Assembly: GCA_017467965.1 (NCBI GenBank)
Contig: JAFUJZ010000030.1
Coordinates: 27,466-91,465 of the forward strand
Origin: Clostridia bacterium
GTDB lineage: Bacteria > Bacillota_A > Clostridia > UMGS1883
DNA length: 64,000 bases
Direction: 5' to 3'
Below, piece after piece: positions 8,533-17,916 of this stretch. The position numbers and the translations under genes are program-made. Numbering within the stretch: the stretch's first letter is position 1; each line of letters begins with the position of its first letter. Below the pieces are notes generated by a model, which was not told the origin of the DNA, ran no database searches, and saw only the letters and a program-made list of their open reading frames with translations.

Positions 8533-10551
8533 ATGCAGGTTAAACTAAAATCTATAATTGCTACGTTTTTAGTTGCAATGATGATTGTACCGCTTTTTAG
8601 CGGATGCGAACTTAACCAGAACAAGAAAGACACAGGCAAACTCACTGTTATAAGAATCGGTACTCACGCACAGAGTGAGGATGACCCCTACTGGGTTGAC
8701 GAAATCACAGGCACTTCAAACATGAACGCCGACAGAAAGAAAGCGGCAGAGCATGCTTTGGAAACTGTTAAAGAACAGCTCGGTGTTGAACTTAAGTTCT
8801 TGCAGTATTCCAGTGACTTGCAGCAACTTTTGTTGCAGACAGTGCTTGCGGGCGACCCCTACTGTGAACTTGCTATCCTTTGGGGTGGCTGCCAAGGTAA
8901 TATTCTTTCGCAGAATATTCTTCAGCCCCTTGATAAATATGCACATATATTCCATGATGACCCCGACGGTGCATGGATTCTTCCGCAGAAGACTTTCGGT
9001 CACTACTATCTGATGAACCGTGACCTTCTTTATACTAATACATGGCCTATAGTTTACAACATCAGCATGATTGAAGAAGTTCCTTCTCTTAAGGATGCTA
9101 ACGGCACAACAATGTATCCTTCGGAAATGTATCTTCGCGGTGACTGGACATGGTCAAACTTCAAGGATTACCTTGGTAAGATAAAAGCTTACTATTCCGG
9201 TAAGAAGGCAGCCTCCGGCAAGGACATTGTTGCTTTCAACACAAACTACACATTCTTCGGTCAGTATGCTCTCCACTCTGTGGGCGCAGGCGTATATGAC
9301 GGTGAAGCAATGAAGTTTGCTACAGAAGAAGGTATTGAAGCTTGCGAATATGTTGATGAACTTATGACGGCAGAACTTGTTACATGTTCGACTGCATCAA
9401 AGTCAACTCCCAACTCCGGTTGGCTGACAGCAAGTGATGCTTTCCAGAACGGCGAAACAGTTTTTACAAACTGTGCAAGATGGAGAATGGGTACAGCATC
9501 TTCTATCCTCGCTGAACGCGGTGAGTCAATGGCAGTTATTCCGTTCCCTTATCCCGACGGAACAGATTCATCTGACCCCGACTATCGTCACCTTAACCCC
9601 ATGGCTGACTCTGTAGGTCTTCTCCGTGGTATTAATGAAAAGACAAGTGAACTTGCTCTTAAAGCATATAAGATGTATAAGGTTGAATATTACAAGGCAA
9701 TGGCTGGTGTAAATTCTATCGAAGAATACATGGTTGAACAGGCAGACGATGAAGCACTTAACTTCGGTATTGATATTTTCCACCCTGAAATCGGTGATCA
9801 GAACCTTAAAATCTGGATTGAATTTGGTAAGGAACCCGCTAACGAATACTCCGAGTCCTGTGGTGTAATGTGGACATGGAGTGATATCTTAGGTAAATCT
9901 ATCTACGGTATCGACGGCTTCCCCAAGTACAGAACAGCGGTTGAGGCAAACAAGGAATCAATTTACAAGAAACTTGAAGACATCGGTACAGCTGTTAACA
10001 GTGCAGGTGCTATCGATGCGGTTAAACCTTCGGTAAGCAGAAAGGGCGTTATAGCTATCGCGGCAGGTACTGACCCGGCAACTATCAACTGGGGCAAGTA
10101 CATCGGTGCAAGCGACAACGCTGACGGCGAATACAAGGTTGACAAAATCAAGTTTGAATACGACGCAGAAATATTTAAGACAGTCGGTACATATGAAGGC
10201 GGAATTAAAGCTTCCGTAACAGACAAGAGCGGCAACGTGGGTGAGGGTACATTTACTGTTATGGTTTATGACCCCGACAACACAACACCTCCCACGCTTC
10301 AACCCAAGGACGTTGTTCCCGAAATTGCTCTTAACACAGACGTTTCTACTATTAACTGGGGCGACTATGTTGAATGGGCGAAGGATGCTGACGGACTTGA
10401 TATTTCGACAAACATTACAGCTGACACAGGTTGGCTTGATGTAACGGTGGACACCGAAGGCAAAGAACCTTATCCGGTTGATATTGTTGCAACAGACTTT
10501 GCAGGCAATGAAATCTACGCCACAATTTATGTTGCAGTTAAGAAGAGTTAA
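8533..10551 (+). CDS. Extracellular solute-binding lipoprotein (copy 1) with tandem C-terminal modules
   Basis: This is a type-1 solute-binding lipoprotein of 672 residues, anchored outside the membrane by the lipobox LFSGC, and it should capture a sugar or oligosaccharide for an ABC importer. The binding region (about 35-490) begins RIGTHAQSEDDPYWVDEITG. Two C-terminal beta-sandwich-like modules follow, each opening with a similar phrase (ATINWGKYIGASDNADG near 516, STINWGDYVEWAKDADG near 605) and ending like bacterial Ig/cadherin-type repeats (VDIVATDFAGNEIYATIYVAV). The frame extends upstream, but ATG 8533 after AGGAGGAAG gives a proper signal peptide. It is the first gene of a nine-gene operon. 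A close paralogue lies at 37440-39620. The ligand is unknown. Confidence 0.85.
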   Translation: MQVKLKSIIATFLVAMMIVPLFSGCELNQNKKDTGKLTVIRIGTHAQSEDDPYWVDEITGTSNMNADRKKAAEHALETVKEQLGVELKFLQYSSDLQQLLLQTVLAGDPYCELAILWGGCQGNILSQNILQPLDKYAHIFHDDPDGAWILPQKTFGHYYLMNRDLLYTNTWPIVYNISMIEEVPSLKDANGTTMYPSEMYLRGDWTWSNFKDYLGKIKAYYSGKKAASGKDIVAFNTNYTFFGQYALHSVGAGVYDGEAMKFATEEGIEACEYVDELMTAELVTCSTASKSTPNSGWLTASDAFQNGETVFTNCARWRMGTASSILAERGESMAVIPFPYPDGTDSSDPDYRHLNPMADSVGLLRGINEKTSELALKAYKMYKVEYYKAMAGVNSIEEYMVEQADDEALNFGIDIFHPEIGDQNLKIWIEFGKEPANEYSESCGVMWTWSDILGKSIYGIDGFPKYRTAVEANKESIYKKLEDIGTAVNSAGAIDAVKPSVSRKGVIAIAAGTDPATINWGKYIGASDNADGEYKVDKIKFEYDAEIFKTVGTYEGGIKASVTDKSGNVGEGTFTVMVYDPDNTTPPTLQPKDVVPEIALNTDVSTINWGDYVEWAKDADGLDISTNITADTGWLDVTVDTEGKEPYPVDIVATDFAGNEIYATIYVAVKKS

Positions 10552-10572
10552 TGAACGGAGGGAAAAGAAAAA

Positions 10573-13500
10573 ATGGCAAAGAAAACTTCTAGTAAACCCA
10601 AAAGCAAGAAGAAGTTAAACGTCAAGCTTTTAGTTGTTGGCGGTTTAGTGGTTTTATCACTCCTTCTTGTTGCTCTTGCATTTGTTCTTCCCGGTAATGC
10701 GGATACGACAGCAAATGCAGGTACACAGGGTGAATATATCAGCAATGAGTATCAGGCGTACCTCGACTTGGTTGGTTATGAATCAACAGAGCAGCTCGCT
10801 ACAGATACTGTAACTGTTGATATTACAGCTTTTGAGTTGTATGACCCTGACGCAGAATTGTCAACAGACGCTGCAGTTGAAACTCCCGTAGCACCTGTGG
10901 AAGAAGCTACAGATACAGAAGAACCTGTTGATGTAAAGCTTATCCCGGATGCAGCAGTAATCGGTACAACAACCGATATTGACGGTAACGAGGTTACAGG
11001 TCTTCAGATTGGTGAAAGAGCAAATGTAAGATGGAAATTTACAGCTCCTGCCGACGGTTACTACAACCTCAGATTCAACTATATCTCCATTAAGAGCACA
11101 ACTTCCAACCCTCAGAGAGATTTCCTTCTCGATAACGCACCTCTCTACTATGACAAGGTTAAGAAGTTAAAGCTCAGCCCTGTTGTTGAATTTACAAGAA
11201 CATGGGATAACGGAACAATTAAAGAAACAGATGGTAACGAAATCCGTCCCGAAGCTAACGAAGATTTTGTAGCAAAGGATATTTACTTGTCCGACACAAC
11301 AATGAGAACACTTTCACCCTATGTAATTTATCTTACAGCAGGTGAACATACACTTGAACTTGAAGCTAACCGCGAGCCTGTTCAGATTAACGAAATCTCC
11401 TTTGAAAAGGCTCCCATTGCTCCTACATATGCTGAATACCTCAAACTCCACAAGGATGCTAAGGAATACAGCGGTGAGAACCTTGTTATGGAGGCTGAAA
11501 GATACGAAGGCGGTACAGTAAAGATTACTAAGTCCTCCACATCTATCGGTGCTTCTACAGACTACTCCAGTTCTTATACAACACCTTATCACCACTGGAA
11601 CCAGCTCCTTAACGTCATGGGTGGTTCTAACTGGGCAACAGCAGGCGGTTCTATCACATGGACAATCGAAGTTCCCGAAGAAGGCTTCTATCAGATTGCT
11701 CCTCGTGCAAGACAGAATGTTAACCGTGGTGTAAAGAGCTTCAGAAGAGTTAAGATCAACGGCGAAGTTCCTTTCCAGGAAGCTAACAAGATTGGTTTTG
11801 ACTACTCCACAAGTTTTGAAAACTATGTAATTTCAGACTCCGAAGGCAAGGCACTTCTCTTCTATCTCAACAAAGGTAAGAACACAATCACAATGGACGT
11901 TGTTCTCGGTGACTTTGCTAACGCTCTTTCCGAAGTTGAAAACAGCGTGCTTGTACTTAACGAAATGTACCGTAAGGTAGTACAGATTACAGGTACAGTT
12001 CCGGATACATATATTGACTATGAAATCGGCACAAAGGTAAAGGGTGTTCAGATTGGTGAAGATGAATACCAGACATTTGCTGAAACAATGAAGGATCAGG
12101 CAGATGCGCTTTACGCAGTAGTTGATGAAATGGTTAAGATTACAGGCGAAAAGGGCTCCGGTACAATTCAGCTTGAAAAGGTTGCACGTCAGTGTGCGCA
12201 GTTCGCTGAAAAGCCCGATGACGTTGTAGACGAAATCTCAGACTTCAAGAGTAACATTTCTGCTCTTGGTACATGGATGCTTGAAATTTCCTCCATGCCT
12301 CTTGAAGTAGACTCCTTTACACTTTCCAAGCCCGGTGCTACACTCAAGAACGCTGAACCTAACGCTCTTGTAGCAGCAGGCAACGAAACAATCAGATTCC
12401 TTGCAACATTTGTTGTAGACGATACACAGATTGCTTCCGACAAGGAAGTATCTAAGGACGCTGTTAAGGTATGGATCGCTTCCGGTCGTGACCAGGCTCA
12501 GATTATCAGAAACCTTATCGATAATACTTACGAAGACGGTTCTGTTAACCTTCAGCTTATTCCCGCGGGTGTTCTTCTTCCTGCAACATTGGCAGGTAAC
12601 GGCCCCGATGTATCACTTTCAAACGGTCAGGCAAGCGTTGTAGACTTTGCAGTTCGTGGTGCTCTTCAGGATCTTACAGAATTTGATGATTATGAAGAAT
12701 TTATTTCTGACATGGACTTCAAGCCCAGTGCTATTAACACAGCAAGCTACAACGGCGGTGTATACGGTCTTCCCGAAACACAGACATTCAGCGTACTCTT
12801 CTATCGTACAGATATTCTTGAAGAACTCGGTCTCGAAGTTCCCAAGACATGGGGCGAAGTAGAAGAAGCTATCAATGTTCTTCATATTAATAACTACGAT
12901 TTCTACATTCCTACATCTGCACTTTACTCCACACTGGTTTACCAGTACGGCGGTGATATGTATCACGGTGCAGCAGGTACAGTAGATGAAAACGGTTACA
13001 AGTTCGCAGCCGACGGCAGTGACTACGGTATCAGAAGTGGTCTTCGTGATGAACCTGCAATGCTTGCATTCCAGAAGCTTACTGAATTCTTCACAACATA
13101 TGCACTTCCTGTTTCCGCAGACTTCTCCAACCGTTTCAGAACAGGTGAAATTCCGATTGGTATTGCTGACTATACACTCTTCAATACACTCGAAATCTTC
13201 GCTCCCGAAATCAAGGGTCTTTGGAGCTTCGCTCCCATGCCCGGTTATGAAGATCCTGTAACAGGTGAAATCAATAACTCTGTAGTAAGTGCATCTGCAC
13301 ACACAGTAATGATGAACAGTGCAAAAGACAAGCAGGCTTCTTGGGAATTCATTAAGTGGTGGCTCAGTGAAGAAACACAGCTTGGCTATGGTACAACTAT
13401 CGAATCTATCTTGGGTAGCGGTGCAAGATATTCTACAGCAAATATCAACGTTCTCAGACAGCTTCCCTGGGCAGCAGAACAGGCAGATGTTATTGTTGAA

Positions 13501-13716
13501 CAGTTTGATAACACAATCGGTGTTCCCGATGTTCCCGGTTACTACATGACCGGTCGTGAAATCGACTACGCATTCAAGGGCGTTGTAACAGACGGTCAGA
13601 ATCCCAGAGAAGCTCTTTACCTTAACGTTAAGGAAATCAATGATGAACTTACAATCAAGCGTGAAGAGTTCCACTTAACAAGATATAACGAGGAGGGTGA
13701 AATAATCGATGACTGA
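10573..13716 (+). CDS. Membrane-anchored solute-binding protein fused to carbohydrate-binding-like domains
   Basis: The protein has 1047 residues. A Lys-rich cytoplasmic tail (1-17) and one membrane segment (about 18-42, without a lipobox) anchor it. An acidic linker is followed by two regions that look like CBM6/CBM35-type beta-sandwiches: about 115-280 (ANVRWKFTAPADGYYNLRF) and about 295-465 (GSITWTIEVPEEGFYQIAPRA). A helical linker leads to a C-terminal solute-binding domain (about 620-1035) with typical phrases (DILEELGLEVPKTWGEVEEA, PIGIADYTLFNTLEIFAPEI). ATG 10573 follows GGAGG. The gene overlaps the next permease by 8 bp, which argues that this protein serves that permease pair. The fusion suggests holding a polysaccharide next to its importer; this role is inferred. 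Confidence 0.8.
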   Translation: MAKKTSSKPKSKKKLNVKLLVVGGLVVLSLLLVALAFVLPGNADTTANAGTQGEYISNEYQAYLDLVGYESTEQLATDTVTVDITAFELYDPDAELSTDAAVETPVAPVEEATDTEEPVDVKLIPDAAVIGTTTDIDGNEVTGLQIGERANVRWKFTAPADGYYNLRFNYISIKSTTSNPQRDFLLDNAPLYYDKVKKLKLSPVVEFTRTWDNGTIKETDGNEIRPEANEDFVAKDIYLSDTTMRTLSPYVIYLTAGEHTLELEANREPVQINEISFEKAPIAPTYAEYLKLHKDAKEYSGENLVMEAERYEGGTVKITKSSTSIGASTDYSSSYTTPYHHWNQLLNVMGGSNWATAGGSITWTIEVPEEGFYQIAPRARQNVNRGVKSFRRVKINGEVPFQEANKIGFDYSTSFENYVISDSEGKALLFYLNKGKNTITMDVVLGDFANALSEVENSVLVLNEMYRKVVQITGTVPDTYIDYEIGTKVKGVQIGEDEYQTFAETMKDQADALYAVVDEMVKITGEKGSGTIQLEKVARQCAQFAEKPDDVVDEISDFKSNISALGTWMLEISSMPLEVDSFTLSKPGATLKNAEPNALVAAGNETIRFLATFVVDDTQIASDKEVSKDAVKVWIASGRDQAQIIRNLIDNTYEDGSVNLQLIPAGVLLPATLAGNGPDVSLSNGQASVVDFAVRGALQDLTEFDDYEEFISDMDFKPSAINTASYNGGVYGLPETQTFSVLFYRTDILEELGLEVPKTWGEVEEAINVLHINNYDFYIPTSALYSTLVYQYGGDMYHGAAGTVDENGYKFAADGSDYGIRSGLRDEPAMLAFQKLTEFFTTYALPVSADFSNRFRTGEIPIGIADYTLFNTLEIFAPEIKGLWSFAPMPGYEDPVTGEINNSVVSASAHTVMMNSAKDKQASWEFIKWWLSEETQLGYGTTIESILGSGARYSTANINVLRQLPWAAEQADVIVEQFDNTIGVPDVPGYYMTGREIDYAFKGVVTDGQNPREALYLNVKEINDELTIKREEFHLTRYNEEGEIIDD

Positions 13717-14659
13717 GCAGAAAGTAAATAATAAACCTGCAAAAGCTAAGAAGAAAAAGCTTCAGTCAATGGAATGGAAGAACGCATGGAGACTCCACAG
13801 AGACAAGTATATTCTTATTCTTCCTTTCGCACTTATCTTCTTAATCTTTACAGTGCTTCCCGTTGCGGTATCAATGGTATTGAGTTTCACAAACTTCAAT
13901 ATGCTTCAGGTTCCGGATTTCCTGGGACTTGAAAACTACATCAACCTTATAGTATTCGACGATATCTTTATGATAGCTCTTAAGAACACATTGTTCTTTG
14001 CTATCGTAACAGGTCCTGTCAGCTATCTTATGTGCTTTGTATTTGCGTGGATTATTAATGAACTTCCGCCCAAGGTAAGAGCACTCATGGTGTGCGTATT
14101 CTACGCACCCAGTATCTCCGGTAACGCGTTCGTTATCTGGAAGCTCCTTTTCTCAAGTGATATGTACGGTTATATCAACGCTTATCTCTTGAAATGGAAC
14201 ATTATTTCAAGCCCGATACTTTGGTTTGAAACGGCTGAATATATTATGCCTATTCTTATCATTGTTCAGCTTTGGCTTTCTCTTGGTGTAGGCTTCCTGT
14301 CTTTCGTAGCAGGTTTGCAGAGCCAGGACGCAGCACTTTATGAAGCAGGTGCTATCGACGGTATCAAGAACCGTTGGCAGGAACTTTGGTACATTACACT
14401 TCCTTCCATGAAGCCCCAGCTCATGTTCGGTGCCGTAATGCAGATTACATCGTCTTTCGGTGTTGCAGGTATCGCAGATCAGCTCGTTGGTTTCCCCTCG
14501 GTTGATTATGCAGGTCACTTCATTCTTAACCACTTGAACGACTATGGTAGCCTTCGTTATGAAATGGGTTACGCATCAACAATTGCGGTTATCCTCTTCT
14601 TCATAATGATTTTCGCTAACATCTTAGTTCAGAAGGTACTCAGAAAGGTGGGTTCGTAA
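13709..14659 (+). CDS. Sugar-type ABC transporter permease, LplB/MalF-like (pair 1)
   Basis: This 316-residue integral membrane permease belongs to the carbohydrate-uptake group (COG1175/LplB type). It has a basic N-terminal tail, six or so membrane segments starting at about residue 30 (YILILPFALIFLIFTVLPVA), and the cytoplasmic EAA loop that docks the ATPase (EAGAIDGIKNRWQELWYITLPSMKPQ, about 210-235). The start ATG lies inside the last codons of the fused solute-binding gene (8-bp overlap) behind GGAGGG, so translation is probably coupled. It pairs with the next permease. No ATPase is encoded in the operon, so a shared MsmX/UgpC-type ATPase elsewhere is expected. Confidence 0.9.
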   Translation: MTEQKVNNKPAKAKKKKLQSMEWKNAWRLHRDKYILILPFALIFLIFTVLPVAVSMVLSFTNFNMLQVPDFLGLENYINLIVFDDIFMIALKNTLFFAIVTGPVSYLMCFVFAWIINELPPKVRALMVCVFYAPSISGNAFVIWKLLFSSDMYGYINAYLLKWNIISSPILWFETAEYIMPILIIVQLWLSLGVGFLSFVAGLQSQDAALYEAGAIDGIKNRWQELWYITLPSMKPQLMFGAVMQITSSFGVAGIADQLVGFPSVDYAGHFILNHLNDYGSLRYEMGYASTIAVILFFIMIFANILVQKVLRKVGS

Positions 14660-14663
14660 TAAA

Positions 14664-15593
14664 ATGAAAAAGTTGTTTTCTAAAATAGGTGCGGCCCTCG
14701 TGAAGGTACCTCCCTTTAAGCAGATATCGGCTTGGCTTGCACACAGACGTATTACAAGAAGAAACCGTTCTATCGGTGTGGATATTGCTCTTACAGTATT
14801 CCTTGGTTTCTTCGGTGTTATCAGTGTACTTCCTCTTTGGCTTATCGTTGTAAACGCATTCAAGCCCTTGAACGAAGTATTCATGTTCCCTCCCAAATTC
14901 TACGTGGTTAACCCCACAATGGATAACTTCCTTGACTTGTTCCAGTTGATTGGTAACTCTTGGGTTCCTTTCTCAAGATACCTCTTCAACACAGTGTTTA
15001 TCACACTTTTGGGTACAGTTGGTTCAGTTATCATTGCCTCCATGGCAGCATATCCTCTTGCGAAGTACAATTTCCCCGGTTCAAAGTTCATGGGTAGTAT
15101 CATCGTATACTCTCTTATGTTCAACGGCTCAGTAACAGCTATTCCCAACTATATTATCATGAGCAAGATTGGTCTTATCGATACATATTGGGCAGTAGTA
15201 TTGCCGGCTATCGGTTCTACAATGGGTCTTTACCTGATGAAGAACAACATGACACATATTCCTATGTCACTTCTTGAATCCTGTAAGATTGACGGCGCAA
15301 GCGAATACAAGATTTATTGGAAGATTATCATGCCTCTTTCCAAGCCCGCATGGATTACTCTTGTTATCCTTTCTTTCCAGAGCTTGTGGGGCACAACAGG
15401 TGGTACATATCTTTACACTGAAAAGTTAAAGCCTGTTACATATGCACTTAGCCAGATCTTGGCTGCCGGTGTTGTACGAACGGGTGTATCCAGTGCAGTA
15501 AGCTTGATTATGCTGATTGTTCCCGTTGCTGTATTCGTAATTAGCCAGAGCAACGTTGTTGAAACAATGGCATCATCCGGTATGAAGGACTAA
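14664..15593 (+). CDS. Sugar-type ABC transporter permease, YtcP/MalG-like (pair 1)
   Basis: This 309-residue permease is of the COG0395 (MalG/YtcP) type. It has a basic amphipathic N-terminus, the family's LPLWLIVVNAFKPLNEVF segment near residue 53, about six membrane spans, and the EAA loop ESCKIDGASEYKIYWKIIMPLSKPA at about 208-232. It begins 4 nt after the partner permease, with AGGTGG as ribosome site inside that gene, and both are needed to form the channel. The end of the protein (SNVVETMASSGMKD) is the usual family finish. The substrate cannot be read from the sequence. Confidence 0.9.
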   Translation: MKKLFSKIGAALVKVPPFKQISAWLAHRRITRRNRSIGVDIALTVFLGFFGVISVLPLWLIVVNAFKPLNEVFMFPPKFYVVNPTMDNFLDLFQLIGNSWVPFSRYLFNTVFITLLGTVGSVIIASMAAYPLAKYNFPGSKFMGSIIVYSLMFNGSVTAIPNYIIMSKIGLIDTYWAVVLPAIGSTMGLYLMKNNMTHIPMSLLESCKIDGASEYKIYWKIIMPLSKPAWITLVILSFQSLWGTTGGTYLYTEKLKPVTYALSQILAAGVVRTGVSSAVSLIMLIVPVAVFVISQSNVVETMASSGMKD

Positions 15594-15606
15594 GGAGGTG
15601 CAGATT

Positions 15607-17274
15607 GTGAGAAAGAGAATAATATCGACTATTCTGGCTTTAGCCATCGCTCTTATCCTTTGTTTACAGGCTGTACCCGTTATGGCTGAACATACTAAGG
15701 ATTCCAGTTATATCTACGATTTCTGGGGCAATGCAAACCAGAGCTTGTCAGCTTTTCAGCTTGCCACAGTAATCGACAAAACTTCCATGGCTGACCTTGC
15801 TGAAAATCATGACGAAAATCTCAGCAGTGAACTTCCTCTCTCCGGCGTAAAGGATATATTCGTTTACGAAGAATATGAAGAAGTTGAAGTTGTAGAAGAA
15901 GTTGCAACTGATGTTGTAGAAGAAGTTGCAACAGAAGTAGTAGAGGACAGCACAGATGTAGCTGAAGAATCTACCACAGAAGTTGCTCCCCAGACAAAAA
16001 CAGAAAAAGTCCTTGTTGAACGCGAAATCTACGTTGTAGACTCCGTTGCAGGCAGAGTAAATATCTTTACAGATGATTACAAGCTCAGGGGCTCTATCAG
16101 AATTATCCGTGACGCAGAAGGAAAAATCGTTGTAAGTGAAGAAACTAACAAGCAGATGCTTCTGTCCGGTCCCGAAGGTGTTTATGTAACTAAGGAATAT
16201 ATCTACATTGCTGACACAGGTAATGAAAGAATCCTCCAGCTTCAGAGAAAAGCACCTTACAGCTTGGTTAAGGAAATTACTCGTCCTTCCTCAATGGTTG
16301 GCGATTCCTTGTTCAAGCCCTCAAAGATTGCTGTTGACAACTCCGGCAGAATTTTCGTAGTTGTACAGAACAGTACAGAAGGTATTATCGAACTTAACAG
16401 CGACGGTAGCTTCTCACGTTATTACGGTGTAAACTCTCCCACAGTTAATCTTATTGATTACTTCTGGAAGAGTCTTGCCAGTGAAGAACAGCAGGAAACA
16501 ATGAGCAAGGTTTATGCTCCTGCATTTAGTAACCTCCATGTTGATAAGGACGGTTTCGTATATGCGGTAACAGTTGATACTGCTTCTCAGGAAATGGTAT
16601 TCCGTTTTAACTCCAATGGTGAAAACGTTCTTCGTAAGTTTGGTTATTCCGAACAGCTCGGTGACCTTCCCAATATGCTCGATGAAAGCTTCACAATGAG
16701 CACATTCATCGACATTGCCGTAAACGATTACGGCGTATACGCAATACTTGATACTGCAAAGAAGAGAGTGTTCGTATACAACTTTGACGGTAACCTCCTT
16801 TCTATCTTTGGTGGTTCCGGTAGCACAAAGGGTACTTTCGTTAACCCCACAAGTATCACTTGGATGGGTAACGACCTTATCGTAGGCGACGAAGACCTTA
16901 AGAGTGCATTCGTATTCAAGACAACAGACTTTGGTGAGCTCATCCTCTCCGCTGAAGAAAAGTACTTTACAGGTGACTTTGACGGTGCTGCAGAGCTTTA
17001 CAGAAAAGCAGTTGAAATGAACGCAAACTATGACCACGCATACGTTGCTATAGGTAAGAACCTTCTTATGCAGGACGAATACGAACAGGCAATGCATTAT
17101 TTCAAGCTCGGTAATGATAAGACTTATTACTCTACAGCATTCATGGGCTACAGAAACCTTGTATTGCAGAAGTATTTCTGGATTCTTGCAATTGTAATTG
17201 TTGCATTCATCTGGTGGGTACTCCGCGGTGAAGTAAAGTACAACAAGCAGCAGCGTAAGCTTGAAGAACTGTGA
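15607..17274 (+). CDS. Secreted NHL beta-propeller protein with TPR and C-terminal membrane anchor
   Basis: The 555-residue protein has a signal peptide (about 1-27, ending PVMA), a Glu/Val/Thr-rich linker (about 75-135), and a beta-propeller region (about 135-440) with repeats of NHL type (EGVYVTKEYIYIADTGNERI, FKPSKIAVDNSGRIFVVVQN). Two TPR-like helices follow (AEEKYFTGDFDGAAELYRKA), and a single membrane span (about 520-540) with a basic tail closes it. The propeller should face outward. The upstream in-frame GTG at 15598 is part of the ribosome site AAGGAGGTG, so GTG 15607 is chosen. Its place between permeases and Yip1/DUF5696 suggests a scaffold or sensor for the uptake machine, which is inference. 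Confidence 0.8.
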   Translation: MRKRIISTILALAIALILCLQAVPVMAEHTKDSSYIYDFWGNANQSLSAFQLATVIDKTSMADLAENHDENLSSELPLSGVKDIFVYEEYEEVEVVEEVATDVVEEVATEVVEDSTDVAEESTTEVAPQTKTEKVLVEREIYVVDSVAGRVNIFTDDYKLRGSIRIIRDAEGKIVVSEETNKQMLLSGPEGVYVTKEYIYIADTGNERILQLQRKAPYSLVKEITRPSSMVGDSLFKPSKIAVDNSGRIFVVVQNSTEGIIELNSDGSFSRYYGVNSPTVNLIDYFWKSLASEEQQETMSKVYAPAFSNLHVDKDGFVYAVTVDTASQEMVFRFNSNGENVLRKFGYSEQLGDLPNMLDESFTMSTFIDIAVNDYGVYAILDTAKKRVFVYNFDGNLLSIFGGSGSTKGTFVNPTSITWMGNDLIVGDEDLKSAFVFKTTDFGELILSAEEKYFTGDFDGAAELYRKAVEMNANYDHAYVAIGKNLLMQDEYEQAMHYFKLGNDKTYYSTAFMGYRNLVLQKYFWILAIVIVAFIWWVLRGEVKYNKQQRKLEEL

Positions 17275-17284
17275 GGTGAAAGTG

Positions 17285-17908
17285 ATGAAGAAATTAGCTA
17301 GAGATTTTAAATATTTGACCCATGTTATCTTTCACCCGTTCGACGGATTTTATGAAGTAAGATTCAGAGGCATGGGCAACAACCTTTTGGTTGCGCTTTT
17401 GTTCCTTGCAAGCGGTATACTTAACGTTATAGCATATCAGTACACAGGCTTTATTCTCAACAATAACCCCTTGTACGCTATGAATAGTGTTACAACCTTC
17501 ATCTTCGGTTTGTTCCCTTACTTACTTTTTGCAATAAGTAACTGGAGTATGACCGCAATTTTCGAAGGTAGCGGTAAGTTCCTTGATATTTTGACAGTGC
17601 TTGCATACGCATTGTTCCCCAAAATGATGACTGATATCGTTTATATTATCGGTTCTAACTTTGTAACAGCAGAAGAAGCTATGATTCTTACAGCTGTACA
17701 GATGATTGGTCTTGTTTGGTTCTGTTTCCTTGTATTCAGTGGCTTGTGTGTAATCCATGAATATGGTGCAGGCAGAAACCTTGCAATGATTATCGCAACT
17801 TTTGTTGCAGCGATAGTAATTATTTTCCTTGCAACATTGTATATCACACTTGTTGAGAAGGCTCTTGGATTCTTCACAGACTTCACAACAGAATTGGCTA
17901 GGAGGTGA
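17285..17908 (+). CDS. Yip1-family membrane protein
   Basis: This polytopic membrane protein of 207 residues has about five hydrophobic segments. The N-terminus (THVIFHPFDGFYEVRFRGMGN) is typical of Yip1 (PF04893) proteins in Firmicutes, where a Pro-Phe-containing soluble start leads into the membrane bundle. The reading frame opens earlier at a TTG (17261) inside the propeller gene, but ATG 17285 sits 6 nt after GAGGTG and directly follows the upstream stop, so it is preferred. Bacterial Yip1 proteins have no settled function. Its position in an importer operon suggests a membrane partner of the propeller and DUF5696 proteins. Confidence 0.8.
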   Translation: MKKLARDFKYLTHVIFHPFDGFYEVRFRGMGNNLLVALLFLASGILNVIAYQYTGFILNNNPLYAMNSVTTFIFGLFPYLLFAISNWSMTAIFEGSGKFLDILTVLAYALFPKMMTDIVYIIGSNFVTAEEAMILTAVQMIGLVWFCFLVFSGLCVIHEYGAGRNLAMIIATFVAAIVIIFLATLYITLVEKALGFFTDFTTELARR

Positions 17909-17916
17909 CGGTAGGT

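Noticed and set aside
12619..13674. Open frame of about 350 codons on the minus strand inside the fused binding-protein gene
   Set aside because: Very Cys-rich translation, no ribosome site; the plus frame encodes a clear solute-binding domain with strong codon bias.
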